DNA of 64,000 nucleotides from Bifidobacterium sp. 7101 (GTDB lineage: Bacteria; Actinomycetota; Actinomycetes; Actinomycetales; Bifidobacteriaceae), in NCBI RefSeq assembly GCF_000499285.1, contig NZ_AWUN01000001.1, positions 617,779 to 681,778 of the forward strand. The letters run 5' to 3'. The position numbers and the translations under genes are program-made. The notes beneath the pieces are model-generated. The model saw nothing but the letters and a program-made list of their open reading frames with translations. It ran no database searches and was not told the DNA's origin. Below are positions 57,178-64,000 of the stretch, piece by piece. The first letter of the stretch is position 1. Every line of letters starts with the position of its first letter.

Positions 57178-59175
57178 ATGACTGAAGCAGACAAGAACAT
57201 GACCACCAATCAGGAGCAGCAGCCCCTGCTCGACGTGCGGGACCTGCAGGTGGACTTCACCGCCGATGGACGCACGGTCCACGCGGTTCGCAACGCCTCC
57301 TTCAACGTCTATCCCGGCCAGTGGGTGGCCATCGTGGGGGAGTCCGGCTCGGGCAAGTCCACCTCGGCCATGGCTGTGCTGGGCCTTCTGCCCGGCACTG
57401 GCAAGGTGACCGGCGGCAGCATCCGGCTCAAGGGCCGCGAGCTGGTGGGTCTGGATCGCAAGGACTACGAGGCGCTGCGCGGCTCCCAGGTGGGCCTGGT
57501 CCCGCAGGACCCCATGAGCAACCTGAACCCGGTCTGGCGGATCGGCTCCCAGGTCAAGGAGGCGCTGACCGCCAACCATATGGACGTCTCCCGGGAGAAG
57601 CGCTCCCGACTGGCCAAGGCCCTGGCCGGCGACGAAGAGGTGAAGGTAAAGAAGTCCGACGACGAGCTCTTCATCTCCTCCAAGGACCTGCCTGGCCTGC
57701 TCGAGGCCGCCCGTAAGGCCCTGAACGATGCCGGGGTCGCCGACGTGGACAAGACCATGGAGGCCATGAAGGCCGAGTGGGATGTGGGCTCCGAGACCCG
57801 CTGGGGCGTGGCCAAGTCCCTGATCGACGCCGGTGTGGATGACGACACGGCCTGGACGCTGGCCAAGGAGCATGTGACCGGCTCGGACATGAACGACCGC
57901 ATCGCCGGCCTGCTGTCCGAAGCTGGACTGCCCGAGGCCGCCACCAGGGCCCGGCAGTATCCACACGAGTTCTCCGGCGGTATGCGTCAGCGTGCACTGA
58001 TCGCCATCGGCCTGGCCTCCCGGCCTGACCTGCTGATTGCGGACGAGCCAACCAGTGCCCTGGATGTGACCGTCCAGAAGCGGATTCTGGACCACCTGCG
58101 CAGCCTGACCGAATCCCTGGGCACCGCCGTGCTCTTCATCACCCACGACCTGGGTCTGGCGGCCGAGCGCGCCCAGCACATCGTGGTCATGTACCGGGGT
58201 CAGGTGGTGGAGTCCGGGCCCAGCCTGGAGGTCCTGCAGCACCCCCAGCACCCCTACACCAAGCGGCTGGTCCAGGCTGCGCCCTCACTGGCCTCTCAGC
58301 GCATCATCTCCGCCAAGCAGCGCGGTCAGGATGCCGAGGGCCTGCTGGAGCACCACGTCAAGGGCGAGAGCACCCTGGAGCGCAGCGAGCACGTCATCAC
58401 CGTGGAGCACCTGACCCGCGAGTTCAGGCTGCCCCGGCGCAAGGAGATGTTCAAGGCTGTGGACGACGTCTCCTTCTCGGTCAAGCGGGGGACCACCCTG
58501 GCCATTGTGGGGGAGTCCGGCTCGGGCAAGTCCACCGTAGCCAACATGGTCCTACACCTGCTGAAGCCCACCTCGGGCAAGGTGACCTACGAGGGCCAGG
58601 ACATCGCCGGCTTTGGCGGCCGTCAGCTCTTGGAATTCCGGCGGCACGTACAGCCGGTCTTCCAGAACCCCTATGGCTCCCTGGACCCCATGTATTCCAT
58701 ATACCGCTCCATCGAGGAGCCCTTGCGCATCCACAAGATCGGCAACGCCAAGTCCCGGCAGAAGCGGGTCAAGGAGCTGCTGGACATGGTGGAGATGCCC
58801 GAGTCGGTCATGGGGCGCTACCCCAACGAGCTCTCCGGCGGACAGCGTCAGCGCATCGCCATCGCCCGGGCCATGGCCCTGAATCCGGATGTGATCATCT
58901 GCGACGAGGCTGTCTCCGCCCTGGACGTGCTGGTCCAGGACCAGGTGCTGCGGCTGCTCAACGACCTGCAGGCCGAGCGAGGGCTCAGCTACCTGTTCAT
59001 CACCCACGATCTGGCAGTGGTCAGGCAGATCGCCGACGAGGTCGTGGTCATGCAGCACGGCCGGCTGGTGGAACATGCCACCACCGACGAGGTCTTCGAC
59101 CATCCGCAGCGCCAGTACACCAAGGATCTGCTGGACGCCATCCCCGGTGGCAAGCTGCGCCTGGGTCTTGACTAG
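57178..59175 (+). CDS. fused oligopeptide ABC transporter ATPase OppD-OppF
   Basis: The 665-residue protein joins two ATPase domains. Each has Walker A GESGSGKST, a signature (FSGGMRQRA near residue 264; LSGGQRQRI near 553) and Walker B (LLIADEPTSALDV; VIICDEAVSALDV). Between the Q-loop (VPQDPMSNLNP) and the signature of the first half lies about 155 residues instead of the usual 60, an insert at about residues 145-255 with a helical, acidic composition (DVDKTMEAMKAEWD, GVDDDTAWTLAKEH). AGGA precedes ATG 57178. The fused form is common in actinobacteria. Confidence 0.94.
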   Translation: MTEADKNMTTNQEQQPLLDVRDLQVDFTADGRTVHAVRNASFNVYPGQWVAIVGESGSGKSTSAMAVLGLLPGTGKVTGGSIRLKGRELVGLDRKDYEALRGSQVGLVPQDPMSNLNPVWRIGSQVKEALTANHMDVSREKRSRLAKALAGDEEVKVKKSDDELFISSKDLPGLLEAARKALNDAGVADVDKTMEAMKAEWDVGSETRWGVAKSLIDAGVDDDTAWTLAKEHVTGSDMNDRIAGLLSEAGLPEAATRARQYPHEFSGGMRQRALIAIGLASRPDLLIADEPTSALDVTVQKRILDHLRSLTESLGTAVLFITHDLGLAAERAQHIVVMYRGQVVESGPSLEVLQHPQHPYTKRLVQAAPSLASQRIISAKQRGQDAEGLLEHHVKGESTLERSEHVITVEHLTREFRLPRRKEMFKAVDDVSFSVKRGTTLAIVGESGSGKSTVANMVLHLLKPTSGKVTYEGQDIAGFGGRQLLEFRRHVQPVFQNPYGSLDPMYSIYRSIEEPLRIHKIGNAKSRQKRVKELLDMVEMPESVMGRYPNELSGGQRQRIAIARAMALNPDVIICDEAVSALDVLVQDQVLRLLNDLQAERGLSYLFITHDLAVVRQIADEVVVMQHGRLVEHATTDEVFDHPQRQYTKDLLDAIPGGKLRLGLD

Positions 59176-59212
59176 GTATCCTTTGCACAGACTCACAAGG
59201 AAATGAGGCATC

Positions 59213-60043
59213 ATGGGATTGTTTGGTTTCGGAAAGAAACGCGCCAAGCGGCAGGCCGAGGAGGACGTCGAGGATCAGAAGGACGAGTCCAAGGACGCTG
59301 AGGAGTCTACTGAGAAATCTGATTTGACGACTGAGGTGGACCGCGATGAGACGGCTGCGGAGCAGGACGAAGCCGAGCAGAGCGGGAAAGGCCCTTGGGA
59401 CAGTATGGATCCCGAGGCCCCCGACACCGATGAGTACCTGGACATCGGCGCCCTGATGCTGCCCTTCCTGCAGGGTAGTGAGCTCAGACTCAAGGCCAAT
59501 TCACAGACCGGCGACGTGCTGGGAGCCACCATCACCTACAAGTCCTCCAGTCTGGAGCTGGAGCCCTTTGCGGCCCCCAAGTCCCTGGGCCTGTGGGACG
59601 AGGTCCGGGCCGACCTGCTCAAGGCCAACCCCTCCTGCAAGGAGGTGGACGGCGTCTTCGGCAAGGAGCTGACCCTGCCCGTCAAGGTCAAGGGCAAGAA
59701 CCTGCTGACCCGGGTGGTGGGCGTCGACGGACCCCGTTGGATGTTGCGTGGTATATTCTCCGGCCCGGCAGCCAAGGGTGGCAAGGAGAAGGATGTGCTC
59801 GACGGCTACCTGGCCGACATGGTCGTGGTCCGTGGCGATGAGCCCCTGGCCCCCCGTGACCTGGTTCCCATGCATGCGCCCATCACCCCCAACCAGCGAC
59901 GCGGAGAAGCCGAAGATTCGGAGTCCAAGGACGATGAGGCAGCGCAGATCCCCGGCAAGCCGGAGGGCCCCTTCGACTCGGACCAGCAGACCGAGGTGAA
60001 GACCACACTGTCCCGCGGACCCATGTTCTCGGAGGTCCGCTGA
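59213..60043 (+). CDS. DUF3710 family protein
   Basis: The 276-residue protein begins MGLFGFGKKRAKRQAEED with a long acidic N-terminal tail, then the DUF3710 core (DEYLDIGALMLPFLQGSELRLKAN, VRADLLKANPSCKEVDGVFGKEL, LTRVVGVDGPRWMLRGIFSG, PLAPRDLVPM). It is a conserved actinobacterial protein of unknown function usually found with DUF3159 and dut-type genes. ATG 59213 is three bases after AGGAAATGAGG-like sequence. It forms an operon with the next two genes, with four bases and an eight-base overlap. Confidence 0.88.
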   Translation: MGLFGFGKKRAKRQAEEDVEDQKDESKDAEESTEKSDLTTEVDRDETAAEQDEAEQSGKGPWDSMDPEAPDTDEYLDIGALMLPFLQGSELRLKANSQTGDVLGATITYKSSSLELEPFAAPKSLGLWDEVRADLLKANPSCKEVDGVFGKELTLPVKVKGKNLLTRVVGVDGPRWMLRGIFSGPAAKGGKEKDVLDGYLADMVVVRGDEPLAPRDLVPMHAPITPNQRRGEAEDSESKDDEAAQIPGKPEGPFDSDQQTEVKTTLSRGPMFSEVR

Positions 60044-60047
60044 GGCT

Positions 60048-60749
60048 GTGAAGCAGAAGCATTCCGGACTGGCAGCGCTGGCCGACGACGATTTCTCCGT
60101 CATGGAAGCCATCGGCGGATGGCGGGGGATTGTCGAGTCCCTGCTGCCAGGGCTGGTTTTTCTGGTTGTTTTCCTGGTGACCGGCCGTCTGGGGCTGACC
60201 GTGGCGGTTTCGGCGGCCCTGGCCCTGGTGCAGCTTCTGATTCGCCTGGTCCAGCGGCAGTCCTTTCTGGGTGCGCTGACCGGTCTGCTTTCGGTGGGCA
60301 TCTGCCTGGTGGCTGCATGGCTGACCCGGGATGCGCGTAACTACTATCTGCCGGGATTCCTGACCAACGGATTCTGGATTATCGTTTTGGGCGCCTCACT
60401 GCTGGCACGGATACCCGGCATAGGCTTGGTTGTGGAGTACCTGCGCCGACCTGTCGTCTCAGGCTGGAAGCAATGGCTGGCCTCCTGGCGGGGCGAGCCA
60501 GAACTGGTACGGGCCTATACCCAGGCCACTCTGGTCTGGATCGCCGTCTTCGCGCTGCGCCTGCTGGTCCAGGTGCCGCTCTACCTGACTGGTTCCGTCG
60601 GGTTTCTTGGCGCCGCACGCCTGATATTGGGCCTGCCCTTGTTCGCCCTGGGCATCTGGATTAGCTGGCTGCTGATCGGGGGCCCCTACCATCGCCGCCA
60701 GGCTGACCAGGGTCAGGCCGATCAGGAGGTTCACGCCGATCATGACTGA
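60048..60749 (+). CDS. DUF3159 membrane protein
   Basis: This 233-residue protein has about five hydrophobic segments (LLPGLVFLVVFLVTGRLGLTV, GLLSVGICLVAAWL, GFWIIVLGASLL and later) and the actinobacterial DUF3159 pattern DRFSVMEAIGGWRG-like start (DDFSVMEAIGGWRGIVESLLPG) and YFLPGF-like region. GTG 60048 lies four bases after the DUF3710 stop. Function unknown; tight linkage to DUF3710 and an RNA methyltransferase recurs in the phylum. Confidence 0.87.
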   Translation: MKQKHSGLAALADDDFSVMEAIGGWRGIVESLLPGLVFLVVFLVTGRLGLTVAVSAALALVQLLIRLVQRQSFLGALTGLLSVGICLVAAWLTRDARNYYLPGFLTNGFWIIVLGASLLARIPGIGLVVEYLRRPVVSGWKQWLASWRGEPELVRAYTQATLVWIAVFALRLLVQVPLYLTGSVGFLGAARLILGLPLFALGIWISWLLIGGPYHRRQADQGQADQEVHADHD

Positions 60750-62028
60750 GACCAGAGTTCGTCTGCGCATCGAACGCTATGCCGACCAGGGCCGTTGCGT
60801 GAGCCACTTGGAGGACGGCCGGGTGGTCTTCGTCCGCTTTGCCCTGCCCGGAGAGCTGGTGGAGGTCCTCTTGGACGAGCCTCACGGTCGGGCCGACAGA
60901 TTCGCCACGGGCGAGGTCACTCAGGTGTTAGAGGCCAGCCCTGACCGACGCGAACCCGTCTGGCCCCTGGCTGGACCCTTGGCTTGGGGAGGCGGCCTGG
61001 GTGGTGCCGATCTGATTCACGTGAGTCTGCCCGGTCAGCTGACCTGGAAGGCCGATCTGATCAGTCAGCAGATGTCCCGTTTGGGCGGGGTGGACGTCCA
61101 GGTGCCGGTGGTCCGGGTTCCGGGCGATGAGGAGCTGGGTGGCCTGCACTGGAGGACTCGAATCGAGCTGGTGGCCGACGACCAGGGACGCCCCTCCATG
61201 CGTCGGCGGGGTTCGCATGACCGCCTGCCGATTCAGACCATGCCCCTGGCCACCCAGGAGCTGCTGGACCTGGCCGACGAACTGGGCATCTGGGAAGGCG
61301 GCCTGCCGGCGGGTGCCCGCATACGCCTGGCCGTGCCCCAGCCGCGCGATGGGGGACCGGTTGGCGACAACTTCGCCCTGCTGGTGGATGGCCGCCTGAG
61401 CAAGGGGAGCCGCCTGCTGACTGAGCGGCTGGAAGCCGGAGCAGGACCTGAATACCAGGTCCGGGCTGACGGATTCTGGCAGGTCCACCGCCAGGCACCG
61501 GTCGTGCTGACCAAGGCGGTCCTGGATCAGGCCAGGCAGGCTCTGGATGGAGTCGCCGAACCGATCATCTGGGATCTCTACTGCGGGTCAGGGCTCTTCA
61601 CCCTGCCCCTGGCCGCCCTGGCTGACGGACGTGCCCGGCTCCTGGCCGTGGAGGGATCCGCCGGAGCCATTGCCAGCGCGAAACACAACGTGAAGCAGTC
61701 CGGACTGGACCGCGTGGTCCTGCGGCGAGGGGACGTGGCCAAGGTCCTGGCTGGCGGTGCGCCCAAGGGGCTGGGACATCCCGACCTGATCCTGCTGGAT
61801 CCGCCCAGGGCCGGCGCCAAGGCTCAGGTCTGCCGACTGTTGGCCGCCAGCGGGGCGGGGACCATCATCTATGTGGCCTGCGACCCGACCAGCCTGGCCA
61901 GGGATACGGCCACCCTGATCTCCCTGGGGTACAGCCCCAAGCATCTTGAGGCCTTTGACATCTACCCGATGACCCATCATGTGGAAACCCTGGCGGTCTT
62001 CACCCGCACGGTGGGAAGGCAGCGCTGA
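60742..62028 (+). CDS. class I SAM-dependent RNA methyltransferase, TrmA/RlmD family
   Basis: The 428-residue protein starts with a TRAM-type RNA-binding segment (RLRIERYADQGRCVSHLEDGRVVFVRFALPGE) and has the catalytic domain with WDLYCGSGLFTLPLA, ILLDPPRAG and the loop YVACDPTSLARD, which contains the nucleophile cysteine of m5U methyltransferases. It lacks the N-terminal Fe-S CxxC signature of RlmD-type members, so tRNA or rRNA target is open. Its ATG overlaps DUF3159 by eight bases. Confidence 0.88.
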   Translation: MTETRVRLRIERYADQGRCVSHLEDGRVVFVRFALPGELVEVLLDEPHGRADRFATGEVTQVLEASPDRREPVWPLAGPLAWGGGLGGADLIHVSLPGQLTWKADLISQQMSRLGGVDVQVPVVRVPGDEELGGLHWRTRIELVADDQGRPSMRRRGSHDRLPIQTMPLATQELLDLADELGIWEGGLPAGARIRLAVPQPRDGGPVGDNFALLVDGRLSKGSRLLTERLEAGAGPEYQVRADGFWQVHRQAPVVLTKAVLDQARQALDGVAEPIIWDLYCGSGLFTLPLAALADGRARLLAVEGSAGAIASAKHNVKQSGLDRVVLRRGDVAKVLAGGAPKGLGHPDLILLDPPRAGAKAQVCRLLAASGAGTIIYVACDPTSLARDTATLISLGYSPKHLEAFDIYPMTHHVETLAVFTRTVGRQR

Positions 62029-62029
62029 C

Positions 62030-62644
62030 ATGAGCCGCGCCGGGCGGATTGTGGCAGCAGTCAGGCGGCTGGCGGGTCTGCTGCTGGCGGTCGCTCTGCT
62101 GGCAGGTCTGCCCATGCTGACCGGTTGCGTCCCCAGGGACAGGGCCGTGGGCGACTCCTGGCATGAGGGTACCGTGCCCCATGACGGCGTGGATCGCTCC
62201 GACACGCTCGTGGCTTTGATTGGATGCCCGCAGAAGGGTGACAAGGAGCCCGATACCGGTCTTGACAGCCGTATTCTGGCATCCTTGAAGGCGGAGCGCA
62301 TGAAGGGTTATTTCTCCTCGGCGCAGTCCACCAGCGATCAGCAGGATGGGGTGCAGGATGCCGTCAACCGCGGGGTCAGTCTGATTCTGATCCGTCAACC
62401 CGGAGCCGGCGACTGGACCCCGGCCCTGAAGGCAGCCCGGAAGGCCGGCATTCCTGTGGTAGAGTTCGCTCAAAGCGCCAAGGCTTGGACCCCTGACCCA
62501 GGTAGGCTCTACTATGCGGCTACGGTCCACCCGGTCGATCCTGCAGGGAATCCACACGCGCCCTTGCTGGCTGACGCTCTGCAGACCATTGTGGACGACG
62601 GACCGCATGAAAGGATTATGGCCGTGCGCCTGAGCGCCGACTGA
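62030..62644 (+). CDS. short putative lipoprotein
   Basis: The 204-residue protein has a signal peptide ending in lipobox LTGC (MSRAGRIV... LPMLTGC) and then the sequence DTLVALIGCPQKGD, SRILASLKAERMKGY and ILIRQPGAGDW, which resembles half of a type 1 periplasmic-binding-protein fold. It is much shorter than full substrate-binding proteins (about 330 residues). ATG 62030 is two bases after the methyltransferase stop, so it belongs to that operon. It may be a truncated binding protein or a distinct lipoprotein. Confidence 0.6.
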   Translation: MSRAGRIVAAVRRLAGLLLAVALLAGLPMLTGCVPRDRAVGDSWHEGTVPHDGVDRSDTLVALIGCPQKGDKEPDTGLDSRILASLKAERMKGYFSSAQSTSDQQDGVQDAVNRGVSLILIRQPGAGDWTPALKAARKAGIPVVEFAQSAKAWTPDPGRLYYAATVHPVDPAGNPHAPLLADALQTIVDDGPHERIMAVRLSAD

Positions 62645-62658
62645 GAGGGGGGCCAAGG

Positions 62659-64000
62659 ATGAGCACAGGCAGTGATCAAGAGCCGACTACGGGCACAGCA
62701 GCGGGCACAGGCTTTCCGGACACCGACCGGCCGGGGCTGAGCTCCCAGGAGGTGGAGCAGCTGAAAGCCCAGGGCCTGGTCAACGTCTCCCAGGACCAAA
62801 CCTCCCGCAGCCTGGGCCAGATCATCCGCGACAACGTCTTCACCCTCTTCAACGGGATCATCCTGACCGCCATGGTGGTGGTCCTGCTGACCGGCCAGTG
62901 GAAGGACGCGGTCTTCGGCCTGGTCATCATCATCAACACCGGCATCGGCGTAGCCACCGAGCTCAAGGCCAAGCACACCCTGGACGGGCTGTCCATCCTG
63001 GTGGCCTCCGACTACACGGTGCGCAGGAATGGATGCAACCTGACCGTGCCCCACGATGACATCGTCAAGGGGGACCTGCTCTGGATCCGTTCCGGGGACC
63101 AGGTGCCCGCCGACGCGCAGATCATTGACACCTATGGCCTGGAGCTGGACGAGTCCATGCTGACCGGCGAGTCGCGCACCGTCAAGCACAAGCCGGGCGA
63201 CCAGGTCTACTCGGGCTCCACGGCCGTCTCGGGCATGGCTCTGGCCCAGGTGACCGCCGTGGGCGCCGACTCTTACGCCGCCACGCTGACTGCCAAGGCC
63301 AAGGTCTACAAGAAGGTCCGCTCCGACCTGAACGAGGGCATCAACACCATCCTCAAGGTCATGACCGTGGTGGTCATTCCCCTCTGCCTGTTGCTCATCT
63401 TCACCCAGATGCGAACCGTGGGCGGCTTCCAGACTGCGCTGGTCACCGGAGCCTGGCGGCAGGCCGTGGTGTCTGCTGTGGCAGGGGTGGTGGGCATGAT
63501 TCCCGAGGGTCTGGTCCTCTTGACCTCACTGAACTTCGCCCTGGCCGCCATCCGCCTGGCCCGGCATCAGACCCTGGTCCAGCAGATGGAGTCCGTGGAG
63601 ACCCTGGCCCGGGTGGATGCCCTGAACCTGGACAAGACCGGCACCATCACCGACGGGGGCATCGTCTACGACGACCTGCACCAACTGGTCGAGGACATTC
63701 CGGCCCAGCAGCTGCGGCAGGCCCTGGTGGATGTCTGCGCGGAGGAGAGCCCCAACGCCACCGGCCGGGCCATCCTCAAGGGGATGGATGACCTGCACCC
63801 CGGCAGAGCCGTCAGCCGCCTGCCATTTTCTTCGGCCCGCAAGTGGAGCGCCGTGGCCGACCAGTCCGGCAAAATCTGGTACTTCGGCGCCCCGGAGGTG
63901 CTCCTGGCCTCCCAGGCGGGCAGCTGGCCCCAGGTGGATCAGCAGGTGGCCGACCTGGCCGACCGCGGCTACCGGGTGCTGATGCTGGCCGCCCCCGATG
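62659..64000 (+). CDS. cation-transporting P-type ATPase, CtpE-like (3' end outside window)
   Basis: The first 447 residues are in view and the frame is open at the right edge. ATG 62659 lies 14 bases after the preceding stop, with GGGGGG upstream. Features are the actuator motif LDESMLTGES, the transmembrane PEGLVLLTS, and the phosphorylation motif NLDKTGTITD with D325. PEGLVLL in place of PEGLP is typical of CtpE-type P-type ATPases of actinobacteria, implicated in Ca2+ uptake. The transported ion here is inference. Confidence 0.9.
   Translation, partial: MSTGSDQEPTTGTAAGTGFPDTDRPGLSSQEVEQLKAQGLVNVSQDQTSRSLGQIIRDNVFTLFNGIILTAMVVVLLTGQWKDAVFGLVIIINTGIGVATELKAKHTLDGLSILVASDYTVRRNGCNLTVPHDDIVKGDLLWIRSGDQVPADAQIIDTYGLELDESMLTGESRTVKHKPGDQVYSGSTAVSGMALAQVTAVGADSYAATLTAKAKVYKKVRSDLNEGINTILKVMTVVVIPLCLLLIFTQMRTVGGFQTALVTGAWRQAVVSAVAGVVGMIPEGLVLLTSLNFALAAIRLARHQTLVQQMESVETLARVDALNLDKTGTITDGGIVYDDLHQLVEDIPAQQLRQALVDVCAEESPNATGRAILKGMDDLHPGRAVSRLPFSSARKWSAVADQSGKIWYFGAPEVLLASQAGSWPQVDQQVADLADRGYRVLMLAAPD

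Overview
The window is 64 kb of GC-rich, densely coded actinobacterial chromosome with the character of a Bifidobacterium. Supporting signs are a glycosidase locus under a LacI regulator, a class I xylulokinase/ROK pair, a bifidobacterial-type GAPDH, the actinobacterial ribosomal protein bL37, a SigH-type ECF factor, the DUF3710/DUF3159 pair and fused peptide-ABC ATPases. Species assignment is inference; a bee-gut or related clade is possible but not shown. No phage, insertion sequence, CRISPR array, rRNA or tRNA was recognised, and no gene-free stretch exceeds 300 bases.

Layout. (1) 1-12.3 kb: a glycan-utilisation locus with GH38 alpha-mannosidase (cut by the left edge), sugar-binding lipoprotein, two ABC permeases, a clan GH-A glycosidase, a LacI-type regulator and a GH2 beta-galactosidase, with two near-identical LacI-type operator sequences. 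No ATPase for the importer is present, so a shared one is presumably used. (2) 12.3-15.3 kb: xylulokinase divergent from a ROK regulator. (3) 15.3-22.7 kb: NUDIX hydrolase, M24 aminopeptidase, folC and smc. (4) 22.6-26.3 kb, minus strand: a Mur-ligase, an ATP-grasp ligase and an Asp/Glu-type racemase, probably making or attaching a D-amino acid to peptidoglycan. (5) 26.5-29.6 kb: exonuclease, SigH with a divergent Cys-rich anti-sigma candidate, the 24-residue bL37 gene and galM. (6) 29.8-36.8 kb: ispH, ybaK, dedA, gap, arsC-like, thiamine pyrophosphokinase, azlCD and msrAB. (7) 36.9-38.4 kb: infC (AUU start)-rpmI-rplT with a long leader and a terminator. (8) 38.5-49.6 kb: membrane spermidine-synthase-like protein, xerD, parA-scpA-scpB, typA, pheA-tyrA and xerC. 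(9) 49.6-59.2 kb: an oligopeptide ABC importer with three tandem OppA paralogues, oppB, oppC and a fused oppDF. (10) 59.2-64 kb: DUF3710, DUF3159, a TrmA-family RNA methyltransferase, a short lipoprotein and the start of a CtpE-like P-type ATPase cut by the right edge.

Several modules are physically coupled: smc and scpAB (condensin) with xerC/xerD and parA serve chromosome segregation; folC overlaps smc; pheA overlaps tyrA; the cell-wall trio forms one minus-strand unit. The most unusual points are the cell-wall trio with an atypical Mur-ligase motif, the oppA triplication with a copied upstream element and a Cys pair in two copies, a roughly 95-residue insert in the OppD half, and the anti-sigma candidate without the usual zinc motif.
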